DNA of 64,000 nucleotides from Aestuariispira insulae. GTDB lineage: Bacteria; Pseudomonadota; Alphaproteobacteria; UBA8366; Aestuariispiraceae. Both the position numbers and the translations under genes were made by a program. Of the stretch, positions 20,101 to 27,952 are shown one piece after another. Position 1 is the stretch's first letter; every line of letters starts with the position of its first letter. The stretch is from assembly GCF_003385955.1 (NCBI RefSeq), contig NZ_QRDW01000001.1, positions 1,160,613 through 1,224,612 of the forward strand, read 5' to 3'. The notes under the pieces are model-generated. The model was not told the DNA's origin, ran no database searches, and saw only the letters and a list, made by a program, of their open reading frames with translations.

Positions 20101-20262
20101 CTCCAGCTGGCTGGCGTGCCAAAGTCCGCTTTCCGGCTGGGTATTGGTGATATATTGCTGGTGATCATTCAGGCGCAGAAAGCCGCCGATGGCGCTGATC
20201 CCGAATAGGACGAGGGCCGAAAACAAGACCAGGTAGAGGGCTCTTTTACGCAGATGGATCAT
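17173..20262 (-). CDS. Hybrid sensor histidine kinase (sensor-PAS-HisKA-HATPase-REC-REC-Hpt)
   Basis: 1029 residues. Transmembrane helices at about 8-27 and 182-200 enclose a helical periplasmic domain. A PAS domain (about 220-335) leads to HisKA with H362 (MSHEMRTPLNG), HATPase (to about 575), a divergent receiver with D646, a canonical receiver with D786 (LVLMDISMP), a proline/alanine linker and a C-terminal Hpt domain with H973 (AHALKSSAGSFG). A full His-Asp-His relay is therefore in one chain, but the final response regulator is not nearby. Its start overlaps the stop of the upstream exported protein by 4 bases (ATGA). Confidence 0.93.
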   Translation of the reverse strand: MIHLRKRALYLVLFSALVLFGISAIGGFLRLNDHQQYITNTQPESGLWHASQLELAYQQVLESLLMTKAGIRAGADEQLSQRVDVLWSRLNLFQENAPDPRSRILLAHRETFDELREALVHIDERMASLQEGDREALTQTYEGLVLMRSRVHQLALDGLRFETSMIADSETRIDEILNRLAIDLIALGLSVAVVVFLLARQINVVELTRREADEAKEALAQAIEGVSEGFALFDASDRLLMANSVYREIYQGDEEDFAAGIQFEDMCRSAVKKGIHADAAGREKEWIARRLAAHLGEAPFEEELSDGRWILARDQRIESGGMVGIRSDITDRKQAELKLRDALSEARIATKAKSEFLAIMSHEMRTPLNGVIGLLGLMLDSKLDPEQRGYVMTARESGEMLLSLIEDVLDFSKIEAGKLELEETAFDPSDLVSGVVEVLAPRAHAKGIEVLSYVDPSVPGHLLGDPGRLRQIIFNLAGNAVKFTERGGVTVELALAAEDGETVVLSGAVTDTGIGIPYEAQETLFAEFIQLDASYSRRFGGTGLGLTITRRLVEAMKGAVWVNSEPGKGSVFSFSVQLKRDPAEAVIAPRKAPVARKILFWSDEGITSDLTIKCLRGDGHKVVNVQTENDAVARLTGSDFDVVMIDCRPQDETGFYLASKLRDLNIDTPVFLLRPGSIQLRNEGELPTDAITGILAKPLQKEMLKSALETLSGEIIQTEQGPTEADQAARTIGAGYRLLLAEDSPTNRMVASVILRRAGFRVDWVKDGVEAVEAIKRLSYDLVLMDISMPNMDGVEATKAIRSLDVAGATVPIIALTAHAMPGDRERFLSAGMDDYLTKPLRGEELLKAISEFCPPKSPEDLSAQEKVEGASVAPSEPLQAPIQAQTVSASPQAASPVLAVSNDTEAKAGPSPKIEMSPVVDEIVFRQLQEDAGPEVVPQLIDVFLNELVGRVSRINEAEPDGDSETIAKEAHALKSSAGSFGATKLHLLAKDVEKAARREERKLLSDLVPQLSDTGEETERQFRLLIK

Positions 20263-20759
20263 CTAATTTCCAATGACTTAAGCTGCCAGATCCAGCGGTA
20301 ATTGACCTCCACCGAAGACAGTTCGGGATGATCATCCAGCGGATAGACAATCCATAGTGGGCCTTTGTCGCGCGGTGTCAACGGCACACCATTCATCTCG
20401 AAGGCCAACAAAACATCATAATTTGCAATATCTTCCGCAGGAATTTCCGTTGAATAGCCGTCAATAGCCGTAGCGATCACCTTGCTGTGCCCTGAGGCAT
20501 CCAGCCTGGTCAGAAGATCGCGCAGCAAAACCCCTTTGAAGCGCGCGCGCCCACTGATCCAGGGGGAAGAGGTGGTGATGATGGCAGTGCCAATCTCAGT
20601 CAGTCCGGCAAGATTGTAGCTTTTGCCTTCCTGGCGGTCCCGATCTCCGATTTTACCGCTGACCGTCAGGATGATATCTTTGGGTTGTGCCAAACCGGTC
20701 TGTGCCGCAACCGGCATCAGTCCCAACAACAGTAATAGGGCAAGATTACGCAATAACAT
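20259..20759 (-). CDS. Small exported protein with oxidoreductase molybdopterin-binding fold
   Basis: 166 residues from the ATG at 20759, which is preceded by GGGGGAAAG; the longer open frame upstream lacks a signal. Residues 1-24 (LLRNLALLLLLG, then AAQTGLAQ) form a signal peptide. The mature part (ILTVSGKI, FKGVLLRDLL, then PLWIVYPLDDHPEL and WIWQLKSLEI) resembles the Oxidored_molyb domain of the sulfite oxidase/YedY family, but it is shorter than those enzymes and the cofactor cysteine is not evident. It overlaps the hybrid kinase by 4 bases, so I infer a periplasmic ligand-binding partner for that sensor rather than an enzyme. Confidence 0.72.
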   Translation of the reverse strand: MLLRNLALLLLLGLMPVAAQTGLAQPKDIILTVSGKIGDRDRQEGKSYNLAGLTEIGTAIITTSSPWISGRARFKGVLLRDLLTRLDASGHSKVIATAIDGYSTEIPAEDIANYDVLLAFEMNGVPLTPRDKGPLWIVYPLDDHPELSSVEVNYRWIWQLKSLEIR

Positions 20760-20852
20760 GACTTTCCCCCCGAAAGTTCTTGACCGAAAACTTGTCGAAC
20801 AATCAATACTTTCGATTAACGGGTGAATTATAACATAGTGATTATTAACAGA

Positions 20853-21587
20853 ATGATTACGCTCTACACCGATTTCGGCTGGCATGGTCCCTATGTAGGA
20901 CAGATGAAGACGGTACTCAACAAATTGGCACCGGACCATGACATCGTCGATCTGATGCATGACGCCCCGGCCTTCGATCCAAAAGCCGCCGGCTATCTGT
21001 TGGCGGCCATGGCCCCCCATCTTCCGGAAAAAGGCATCCAGCTTTGTGTGATCGACCCCGGTGTCGGCAGCGACCGCCTGCCGGTCTGCCTTCATGCAGA
21101 TGGCCGTTGGTTCGTCGGGCCCCATAATGGATTGCTGGAATTGATACGCCGCCGCGCAGATCAAGCCGCCCTTTATCGAATTGATTGGCGGCCAGAGACC
21201 TTATCAAACAGCTTTCACGGCCGGGATCTGTTTGCCCCCGTTGCCGCGATGCTCGCAACCGGCACCGACTTTCCGCGATCGAAATTGACAGATAAGGACG
21301 CCATCGGTCCCTGGCTGGACTGGCCCGATGATCTCGATGAAATCATCTATATTGATGATTATGGCAACTGCATGACCGGCCTTCGGGCCAGCACCATGCC
21401 GGAGGGGGCCGCCATCGGCTATGAAGCCACCAGCCTGCCAAACGTACGTACTTTTTCCGACACTGACGCGGGCCGGCTCTTCTGGTACGAGAATTCGCAG
21501 GGGCTGGTGGAGATCGCCGCCAACAGGGGCCATGCCGCCCGGATCCTAAAAGCCGGGATCGGCGCAAAGGTCCGCATTCAGGACTAA
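20853..21587 (+). CDS. SAM hydroxide adenosyltransferase (DUF62 family)
   Basis: 244 residues from ATG 20853; an upstream in-frame GTG at 20823 would add ten residues that the family lacks. MITLYTDFG and VIDPGVGS are signature blocks of the DUF62/duf-62 family, whose members hydrolyse S-adenosylmethionine to adenosine and methionine; fluorinase and chlorinase are specialised relatives. FVGPHNGLL and YGNCMTG are further conserved blocks. The halogenase-specific loop is not obvious. Divergent from the exported protein and kinase pair; its 3' end overlaps the convergent regulator gene by 4 bases. Confidence 0.88.
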   Translation: MITLYTDFGWHGPYVGQMKTVLNKLAPDHDIVDLMHDAPAFDPKAAGYLLAAMAPHLPEKGIQLCVIDPGVGSDRLPVCLHADGRWFVGPHNGLLELIRRRADQAALYRIDWRPETLSNSFHGRDLFAPVAAMLATGTDFPRSKLTDKDAIGPWLDWPDDLDEIIYIDDYGNCMTGLRASTMPEGAAIGYEATSLPNVRTFSDTDAGRLFWYENSQGLVEIAANRGHAARILKAGIGAKVRIQD

Positions 21588-23074
21588 CGGGTTCCGCCCA
21601 GCTCCCGGTGGTGATGAGGCCAACCGGCATAGGCATAGGGCGAAAGACCACGCACATTTTCATCCACCCGGAAACGCTGATGTACCGGTGGCGATGCGCG
21701 CTGGCCGCAATCCATCCGGTCACAGATCCGGCAATGGACCCCGATCCCAAATGCACGATCGCGATTATCCAGATCGATACCGTCGGAATAGATCATCTCG
21801 CCCGCATAAAGCGCACTGCAGCCAAGCCCGATGGAAAAGACCGAACTTTGCACCCCGAAACCTATACCCCCCTTGCGCACCGTGCGCGCAATGCAGAAAA
21901 ATCCGGCACCATCTGGCAGATAAGACATTTGCGCCTGGATCACGCCCGGATTCATGAAGGCGGAATAGACATTCCAACGTGAGCAGGCCCCCCCGTGGCG
22001 CGGAATCGGCAGGCCGGAAAGCGAAAAGCGTTTGGAGATATTGCCCGCGATATCCACGCGCAGGAAATGCAGCGGTATCCCTTTGTTGCCGGGTTTATTG
22101 AGCGAGGTCAGCCGCTGCGCTGTCTGCTCGAAACTAACACCATATTGATGCTGTAGCAGCTCAATGTCATAGCGCACTGCACGCGCCGAATCCAAAAATG
22201 CCTGGTAGGGCATCAACAGGGCCGCGGCAAAATAATTGGCCAGGGCCACCCGGCCCAGATTGCGCACATCCCCTTCCCGGATGCGCCCCTCGGTCAGCAG
22301 CATGTCAATCACCGGCGCAGCGGAAAGCAGACCGATCTGATGCGCCAGCTGGAAGTTACGCCGGGCATGATCCACCCGGGGTGAGAGCTGCAACAGTTTC
22401 TGCGCCGGGTCATAGCGGCGCTGGAACCCTTCCCCTGCCTCATGAGACACTGTCTGGACCGTCACCCCATGGGCGGTCTTCAGGTAATCCACCAGGGAAT
22501 CGTTGCTCTGGGTTTCGATAATGCCGATCTCACGCCGGACGCGGTCGGCCTCATCCTCCAGGTCCTGGAAATAGTTGGAATGGTTTTGCAGGAAATCCGA
22601 CACCATATCCGCCGGGGCCACCGTGCCGCCAAGGGGAAAGCTTTCGTCTCCGGTCTCTTCCGACAATTGAAAGGCCAGGCCGCGCGCATCATCCAGGGAT
22701 TTCCGGTAGGTGTCATGCAGCATCAACAACGCCTTGGCCGCATTGGGGCTGGTGGATACCAGCTCACGCACATCCGTGTTGGTCAAATCCAGCTCTTCAA
22801 ACAGGTCATCACTCAGAACCGCCATCAGATCCGCCATCAGCTGGCTTTCATCGCCTTCCGCCAGATCCTTCAGGTCGAGCTGAAACAGCTCTGAAAGCTT
22901 CAACAGCATATCCACCGTCACCTTGCGGTGGTTATGTTCGATCAGATTGAGATAGCTGGCGCTCACTCCCAACTGATCCGCCAGCTGCGCCTGGGTCTTC
23001 CCCTGATCCCGCCGCAATCGCCGGATCTTGGCCCCCAATTTGGGATTGCCGCCAGCCGTCGCCCCTTTTGCCAT
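21584..23074 (-). CDS. ScfR/RamB-like short-chain acyl-responsive XRE regulator
   Basis: 496 residues. An XRE helix-turn-helix occupies about 15-70 (KTQAQLADQLGVSASYLNLIEHNHRK). The middle resembles the IrrE/DUF955 region but lacks a clear HExxH zinc site (FQLAHQIG instead). A C-terminal cysteine-rich domain (CSRW, FCIAR, CRICDRMDCGQR) fits DUF2083. This is the architecture of RamB, PrpR and ScfR, which sense acetyl- or propionyl-CoA and control glyoxylate or methylcitrate genes. It is divergent from isocitrate lyase, matching that role. GAGGAA precedes the ATG; TTTACA repeats upstream suggest autoregulation. Confidence 0.88.
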   Translation of the reverse strand: MAKGATAGGNPKLGAKIRRLRRDQGKTQAQLADQLGVSASYLNLIEHNHRKVTVDMLLKLSELFQLDLKDLAEGDESQLMADLMAVLSDDLFEELDLTNTDVRELVSTSPNAAKALLMLHDTYRKSLDDARGLAFQLSEETGDESFPLGGTVAPADMVSDFLQNHSNYFQDLEDEADRVRREIGIIETQSNDSLVDYLKTAHGVTVQTVSHEAGEGFQRRYDPAQKLLQLSPRVDHARRNFQLAHQIGLLSAAPVIDMLLTEGRIREGDVRNLGRVALANYFAAALLMPYQAFLDSARAVRYDIELLQHQYGVSFEQTAQRLTSLNKPGNKGIPLHFLRVDIAGNISKRFSLSGLPIPRHGGACSRWNVYSAFMNPGVIQAQMSYLPDGAGFFCIARTVRKGGIGFGVQSSVFSIGLGCSALYAGEMIYSDGIDLDNRDRAFGIGVHCRICDRMDCGQRASPPVHQRFRVDENVRGLSPYAYAGWPHHHRELGGTR

Positions 23075-23091
23075 CGGATTTCCTCACGATT

Positions 23092-23127
23092 TTTACATGA
23101 TTATTTACAATATTTACATTTAGTAAA
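23092..23127 (-). promoter_or_regulatory. Three TGTAAA repeats upstream of the ScfR-like gene
   Basis: TTTACA occurs at 23092-23097, 23104-23109 and 23113-23118; read on the coding strand these are TGTAAA repeats, the two nearest the gene 12 bases apart. The distal one is part of TTTAC-ATTTA-GTAAA (23113-23127), a 5-bp inverted repeat. They lie 18-53 bases before the start codon. The same hexamer occurs twice, with the same 12-base spacing, in front of aceA. Confidence 0.6.
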
Positions 23128-23287
23128 AAATCAACAAAAACCAGTGACAGATTAGTAATGTCAGAAAGCGTTGCTGCATCGACCAGCTATTCGCTATCAC
23201 TATCTCAACAAGCCAATCCCGCAATAGACGGGCCAAATCCAGGCCAATCATATGCAAACAGGGGCGGCGATCACATTCTGTTTATCT

Positions 23288-23306
23288 TGTAAAGATAACT
23301 GTAAAG
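23288..23306 (+). promoter_or_regulatory. Paired TGTAAAG repeats over the aceA translation start region
   Basis: TGTAAAG at 23288-23294 and again at 23300-23306, 12 bases apart. The second copy overlaps the AAAGGA ribosome binding site of aceA (23303-23308). The match in hexamer and spacing to the repeats before the divergent ScfR-like gene suggests one regulator bound at both ends. Confidence 0.6.
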
Positions 23307-23317
23307 GATTGACTGAG

Positions 23318-24643
23318 ATGACTGACAGCATGAATATCGATTTCGCCTGGGACGAAGGCAGCAACAACGACAATACCGATTGGCCGACCCCGGATTATGC
23401 ACCGGACCGCTGGGCCACCACGCGCCGTGACTATACCCTGGCCGATGTGGAAAAACTGCGCGGCTCCATCCAGATCCGCCATACTCTGGCTGAGATGGGC
23501 GCCAAGAAACTCTGGAAGCTGATCACGGAAACCCCTTATGTAAACACCCTCGGCGCCTTCACCGGCTGCCAAGCGACCCAGCATGTGCGCGCTGGGCTGA
23601 AAGCGATCTATCTTTCCGGCTGGCAGGTCGCGGCCGACGCCAACAATGCGGGCCAGATGTATCCCGATCAGAGCCTCTATCCGGTCAGCTCCGTTCCGCA
23701 GGTGATCGAACGGATCAACAATGCCTTCATTCGCCAGGACCAGATCCAGACCATGGAGCGCCTGGGCGGCGAGGAAACCACCGATATCGACTGGTTTGCG
23801 CCGATCGTAGCCGATGCCGAAGCCGGTTTCGGCGGCCCGCTGAACGTCTTTGAACTGATGAAGGCCATGATCAAGGCCGGTGCCGCAGGTGTTCATTTCG
23901 AAGACCAGCTGGCCTCGGAGAAGAAGTGCGGCCATCTGGGCGGCAAGGTCCTGCTGCCGACCCAACAGGCGGTCCGCAACCTGAACAGCGCCCGTCTCGC
24001 TGCCGACGTCATGGGTACGCCGACCATCATCATGGCCCGGACGGACGCGGAAAGCGCTCGCCTGATCACCTCCGACATTGACGAGCGCGATCATGAATTC
24101 CTGACCGGCGAGCGCACCGCTGATGGCTTCTATCGGATCACCGGTGGCCTGGAGATGGGCATTGCCCGAGGCCTGGCCTACGCGCCTTACGCAGACCTGC
24201 TGTGGATGGAAACTTCCACGCCAGACCTGGAACAGGCCCGGACCTTCGCTGAAGCGATCCGCAAGGAATATCCCGATCAGATGCTGGCCTATAACTGCTC
24301 GCCCTCCTTCAACTGGGCTAAGCACCTGGATGTCGCCACCATGGAGAAATTCCAGCGTGAATTGGGCGCCATGGGCTACAAATTCCAGTTCATCACACTC
24401 GCAGGCTTCCACAGCTTGAACTATGCCACCTTTGAGTTGGCACGGGCCTATAACGAACGCGGTATGGCTGGTTATTCCGAACTGCAACAGGCTGAATTTG
24501 CCGCTGAACAGCACGGTTTTTCCGCCACCCGCCACCAGCATGAAGTTGGCACCAGCTACTTTGATACGGTGAACAACACCACCGCCGGCGGCGAGGCATC
24601 CACCACCGCCATGGGTGAAAGCACCGAAAAGGCCCAGTTCTAA
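23318..24643 (+). CDS. aceA: Isocitrate lyase
   Basis: Cleaves isocitrate to glyoxylate and succinate, the entry step of the glyoxylate shunt. 441 residues from ATG 23318, chosen because AAAGGA lies 9 bases upstream; the in-frame ATG at 23252 has no binding site. The catalytic loop [11 protein letters not shown] is intact, with upstream [20 protein letters not shown] and the downstream NCSPSFNW block. No malate synthase gene is in view. Divergent from the ScfR-like regulator, which probably adjusts it to acetyl-CoA supply. Confidence 0.96.
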   Translation: MTDSMNIDFAWDEGSNNDNTDWPTPDYAPDRWATTRRDYTLADVEKLRGSIQIRHTLAEMGAKKLWKLITETPYVNTLGAFTGCQATQHVRAGLKAIYLSGWQVAADANNAGQMYPDQSLYPVSSVPQVIERINNAFIRQDQIQTMERLGGEETTDIDWFAPIVADAEAGFGGPLNVFELMKAMIKAGAAGVHFEDQLASEKKCGHLGGKVLLPTQQAVRNLNSARLAADVMGTPTIIMARTDAESARLITSDIDERDHEFLTGERTADGFYRITGGLEMGIARGLAYAPYADLLWMETSTPDLEQARTFAEAIRKEYPDQMLAYNCSPSFNWAKHLDVATMEKFQRELGAMGYKFQFITLAGFHSLNYATFELARAYNERGMAGYSELQQAEFAAEQHGFSATRHQHEVGTSYFDTVNNTTAGGEASTTAMGESTEKAQF

Positions 24644-25054
24644 GCAACGGGCCAACCCAAGATACCGGGGGCTGGCTGACGTGACCGGGCAGCCAGCCCC
24701 ACCCGGGCTTATCCAGATTTGTCAAACGGCCCGGAACGGTTCTCCCCGGTTTTGGTACCGCACCGACCCCAACTATTGCACCTGCCGGATTCCCGGCAGG
24801 TCTTTTTTTGCCCGCAAGGATAGTGAATTTTCTTCATCCCCCCTTGAGAAATCGTCGTTTCCCAATGTCTTAGACTTCGCGCTATCATCCTGATTGCCGG
24901 TAACCCCGGCAGTTTTCCGCAGCAATAACTCTCAATTGAGCCTGCCCTATCAAGGCAGGTTCCTTTTTTGGTTCAGGTCCGAAAATGGCCATTGTTTTCG
25001 GGCTGCCCGGGATAGGAATCGCGACAGCATCAACCAACCACGCGGAGAGATCCC
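24644..25054 (+). other. Intergenic region after aceA with two hairpins
   Basis: 411 bases without a credible gene. A strong terminator occupies 24780-24809. A second, weaker hairpin (CCTGCC at 24941-24946 with GGCAGG at 24954-24959, then CCTTTTTT) lies about 95 bases before the next gene and repeats the CCTGCC/GGCAGG arms of the first. The stretch 24644-24779 shows nothing recognisable. Promoter elements for the downstream lyase are not clear. Confidence 0.6.
24780..24809 (+). terminator. Rho-independent terminator for aceA
   Basis: Nine-base-pair perfect stem (24780-24788 with 24793-24801), loop ATTC, then C and seven T. It lies 137 bases after the aceA stop codon, leaving a long 3' untranslated region. 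Confidence 0.85.
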
Positions 25055-25825
25055 ATGAACCAGGCCGAACAAGCCCGCACCTTTGCCAGCCTACATCAAA
25101 AGGGCTCGCCTTTGACCCTTTACAATATCTGGGATGCCGGCAGCGCTGCCGCCCTAGAGGATGCGGGGGCGACTGCCCTGGCCACCGGCAGTTGGTCCCT
25201 GGCGGCGGCCCAGGGCTATCCCGATGGCGAAGCCCTGCCCTTTGACAGCCTGCTGAAAACCATAGATCGGATTGCCTCAAACACGGAAAAACCGTTGAGC
25301 GTCGATTTTGAAAGCGGTTTCAGTGAAGACCCTGCCGCGCTTCAGGCCAATTTCCAAGCCCTCATCAAAACCGGCGTGATCGGTGTCAATTTTGAAGACC
25401 AGCTGATCCGGGCTGGCGGCATCCGGCCCACAGAAGAGCAAGCAGAACGGATTTCGCTTTTGCGTCTTTGCGCCGTTGAGATGGAGATCCCCGTCTTCAT
25501 CAATGCGCGCACCGATTTCTTTCTACAGGAAGCGGATCAGGAGAAACATGCGGCCCTGCTGGACCCCGTTCTAGAACGGGCTGAAGCCTATAAACAAGCC
25601 GGGGCAGACGGTTTGTTCGTGCCGGGCCTTCAATCTCCGGATTTAATTGAGGCCATCTGCAAATGCACCGACCTGCCGGTCAATATCATGATCATGGAAG
25701 GCATGCCGCCACTCCAGGAACTGGCCACTCTTGGCATTGCGCGCGCAAGCTTTGGTCCGCTGCCCTATTTGCGCCTGATAGCCGCCTTGCGAGATCATTA
25801 TCGGTCGATCACCGGGGCGGCATAG
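25055..25825 (+). CDS. Isocitrate lyase/PEP mutase superfamily protein
   Basis: 256 residues, typical of short PEP-mutase-fold lyases. YNIWDAGSAAALEDAG, VDFESGF and VNFEDQL follow the superfamily pattern, the last two carrying the metal-binding acidic residues. Members include 2-methylisocitrate lyase, oxaloacetate decarboxylase and phosphonopyruvate hydrolase. The KKCGH loop of true isocitrate lyase is absent, so the substrate is open. GGAGAG precedes the ATG. It follows aceA but is separated by a terminator, so is probably a separate unit. Convergent with the Lrp gene, with 3 bases between stops. Confidence 0.85.
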   Translation: MNQAEQARTFASLHQKGSPLTLYNIWDAGSAAALEDAGATALATGSWSLAAAQGYPDGEALPFDSLLKTIDRIASNTEKPLSVDFESGFSEDPAALQANFQALIKTGVIGVNFEDQLIRAGGIRPTEEQAERISLLRLCAVEMEIPVFINARTDFFLQEADQEKHAALLDPVLERAEAYKQAGADGLFVPGLQSPDLIEAICKCTDLPVNIMIMEGMPPLQELATLGIARASFGPLPYLRLIAALRDHYRSITGAA

Positions 25826-25828
25826 CCG

Positions 25829-26269
25829 TCATTCATCCCGATGGGTTTCGATCACCACATGGGACTGGATCCGGTCCACCACCGGATGATCACTGATCAT
25901 CTCTGTGATTTCCTGGAGGCGCGCCATATCCGGCACCTGCAGGATCAGGCAGGCATCCACGTCGCCTGCCAAAGACCAGAATTTGCGGATTTCGGTCAGG
26001 TGGCCGATATCGGCAAACAATGCCTTGCAGCGCGACCCGGTCAGCCGCAATGACATGACCACGGTTGTCTTGTTATCCGCCGCCAGGGGGGGCCGCCGGA
26101 TGGTGTAACCGGCAATCTCACCATCCCGTTCCAACCGGGCGAGGCGCTGGCGCACGGCGGTCGGCGACAGGTTGACCGCCCGGGCAAGGTCGCTGATCGG
26201 CAGGCGCGCATCTGCTTCCAACAGGGAGAGCAGTTTCAAATCTCGTGGATCAAGTACTTTTCGGGACAT
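25829..26269 (-). CDS. Lrp/AsnC family transcriptional regulator
   Basis: 146 residues from the ATG at 26269. The N-terminal winged helix-turn-helix (LDPRDLKLLSLLEADARLP, then LARAVNLSPTAVRQRLARLE) and the C-terminal RAM ligand-binding domain (LAGDVDACLILQVPD) are complete. Such proteins sense amino acids. It is divergent from the cysteine hydrolase gene, the most likely target. The open frame extends far upstream, but this start begins the family match exactly. Confidence 0.93.
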   Translation of the reverse strand: MSRKVLDPRDLKLLSLLEADARLPISDLARAVNLSPTAVRQRLARLERDGEIAGYTIRRPPLAADNKTTVVMSLRLTGSRCKALFADIGHLTEIRKFWSLAGDVDACLILQVPDMARLQEITEMISDHPVVDRIQSHVVIETHRDE

Positions 26270-26286
26270 GTTCGTTTTGGGACATG
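26263..26286. promoter_or_regulatory. Direct repeat GGGACATG at the Lrp gene start
   Basis: GGGACATG occurs at 26263-26270 and 26279-26286, 16 bases apart, covering the start codon of the Lrp-type gene and its immediate upstream region. It could be part of an autoregulatory site; support is limited to the repeat itself. Confidence 0.3.
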
Positions 26287-26404
26287 AGCGGTTAGTGGAT
26301 TCGACATGAAAACAGGTCAAATTTGGCGGCATCATCATATTGAGGCGTCGCCGATTCCCGCCGATCTTAAGGGCCTGAACCCGATTAACCAAGGATGTTT
26401 CGGC

Positions 26405-26980
26405 ATGACCAAAACAAATAGAACCGCCCTTATCATGATCGACTGGCAGGTGGGCTTTGACGACTGGGATTATTGGGGCGGCAACCGCAACAATCCCGCG
26501 GCGGAAGAAAATGCCAAAATGCTGCTGGATCACTGGCGCACGGAAGATTTGCCGGTGATTTATGTCAGCCATCACAGCCTGAACCCGGAAAGCCCCTTGA
26601 ACATGGAGAAATCCGGTGGCCAGATCATTCCCCTGCTGGCCCCGCGCGAAGGTGAAATCCAGCTGGCCAAACGCATGAATAGCGGCTTTATCGGCACCGA
26701 TCTGGACGGCTGCCTGCGCCGGGCAAAGATCAATGATCTGGTGATTTGCGGTCTGACCACAAACCATTGCGTTTCCACCACCACCCGTATGGCTGGCAAT
26801 ATGGGCTTTGACGTGCAGCTGGCCGGAGATGCCTGCGCAACCTTCGACCGGACCGGTCTGGATGGCCGGGTCTTTGACTCTCAGCTGATCCACGACACTT
26901 CCCTTACCAATCTTCACGAAGAATTCTGCATTGTGCGAAACAGCCGGGATATTATCGCCCCGCCTGATAATCTTGTATAA
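26405..26980 (+). CDS. Isochorismatase-like cysteine hydrolase
   Basis: 191 residues from ATG 26405, preceded by AAGGA; earlier in-frame starts give an unrelated leader. The catalytic triad of the family is visible: D in IMIDWQ, K in LAKRMNSGF, C in TTNHCVSTT. Relatives hydrolyse amides, ureides or isochorismate; the substrate here is unknown. Its divergent Lrp neighbour suggests a nitrogen or amino-acid degradation role. Confidence 0.88.
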   Translation: MTKTNRTALIMIDWQVGFDDWDYWGGNRNNPAAEENAKMLLDHWRTEDLPVIYVSHHSLNPESPLNMEKSGGQIIPLLAPREGEIQLAKRMNSGFIGTDLDGCLRRAKINDLVICGLTTNHCVSTTTRMAGNMGFDVQLAGDACATFDRTGLDGRVFDSQLIHDTSLTNLHEEFCIVRNSRDIIAPPDNLV

Positions 26981-26998
26981 TCCGGTATCCTTCATTAT

Positions 26999-27014
26999 AT
27001 TAGTTTTATCTAAT
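26999..27014. promoter_or_regulatory. AT-rich inverted repeat before the MBL hydrolase
   Basis: ATTAG-TTTTAT-CTAAT, a 5-bp inverted repeat with 6-base spacer, 30 bases before the ATG at 27045. In the 64-base gap after the cysteine hydrolase this is the only symmetric element. Possible operator; weak evidence. Confidence 0.3.
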
Positions 27015-27044
27015 TAAATGGCATTTCCTTCCAGGGACCGGGTG

Positions 27045-27935
27045 ATGACAAACAGCGTTTCAACCGATTTAATGATCCAGCCAGAGGTCAAACCTTTCTT
27101 TGACCCGGCCACACATACCGTCAGTTACGTGGTGCGGGATCCAGAAAGCTCGGCCTGCGCCATCATCGACCCGGTCCTGGATTTCGACTATGCCGCGGGC
27201 CGCCTTTCCTTTGAAAACGCAGATAAGATCATCCGCCATATCCGTGCAGAAGGCCTCAGCCTTGAATGGCTGATCGAAACCCATGTCCATGCCGACCACC
27301 TGTCGGCCGCGCCCTACATCCAGCAACAGCTGGGCGGCAGGCTCGGCATCGGGCAAAACATCACCGTCATTCAGGCAACCTTTGGTCGGGTTTTTAACGA
27401 AGGCACGGAATTTCAGCGGGATGGCAGCCAGTTTGACCATCTCTTCGAACCAGGCGAGCGTTATAAGATCGGAAGCATGACCGGCCTCGCCCTTTCCACG
27501 CCGGGGCATACACCGGCCTGCATGACCCATATCATCGGCGATGCGGCCTTTGTTGGGGATACGCTCTTCATGCCCGACAGCGGCTCCGCCAGAGCGGATT
27601 TCCCCGGTGGTGATGCCGGAACTCTCTATGATTCGATCCAGCGGATCTTCACCCTGCCCGACCAGACGCGCCTATTCATATGCCATGATTATGGCACTGA
27701 TGAGAGGGGTTTTGCCTGGGAAAGCACGGTTGCAGAGGAAAAAGCCAACAACATCCACGCTGGTGCCGGCAACAGCCGCGACGATTTCATCAAGAAACGC
27801 ACCGAGCGCGACCGGGAGCTGGATATGCCGGACCTGATCATCCCCTCGCTCCAGGTCAATATGCGCGCGGGGCATTTCCCGCCCGCCGATGATCAGGGCA
27901 ACCGCTATCTCAAAGTGCCGATCGACATTCTCTAG
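27045..27935 (+). CDS. Metallo-beta-lactamase-fold hydrolase, ETHE1/Blh persulfide dioxygenase-like
   Basis: 296 residues from ATG 27045; an in-frame ATG at 27018 lacks a binding site. The metal motif HVHADHLS and downstream TPGHTPACM, GDTLFMPDSG and CHDYG fit the ETHE1/Blh subgroup, iron-dependent dioxygenases that oxidise glutathione persulfide to sulfite. No rhodanese domain is fused and no BigR-type repressor is adjacent. The assignment to persulfide rather than another thioester is family inference. Confidence 0.82.
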   Translation: MTNSVSTDLMIQPEVKPFFDPATHTVSYVVRDPESSACAIIDPVLDFDYAAGRLSFENADKIIRHIRAEGLSLEWLIETHVHADHLSAAPYIQQQLGGRLGIGQNITVIQATFGRVFNEGTEFQRDGSQFDHLFEPGERYKIGSMTGLALSTPGHTPACMTHIIGDAAFVGDTLFMPDSGSARADFPGGDAGTLYDSIQRIFTLPDQTRLFICHDYGTDERGFAWESTVAEEKANNIHAGAGNSRDDFIKKRTERDRELDMPDLIIPSLQVNMRAGHFPPADDQGNRYLKVPIDIL

Positions 27936-27952
27936 GTGAACCGGATCCGCCC

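Noticed and set aside
21584..23074. IrrE-type metallopeptidase activity in the ScfR-like regulator
   Set aside because: The DUF955-like region lacks a clear HExxH motif, so peptidase activity is not supported.
23282..24655. 457-codon open frame antisense to aceA
   Set aside because: aceA is unmistakable on the plus strand; the antisense product has no recognisable domain.
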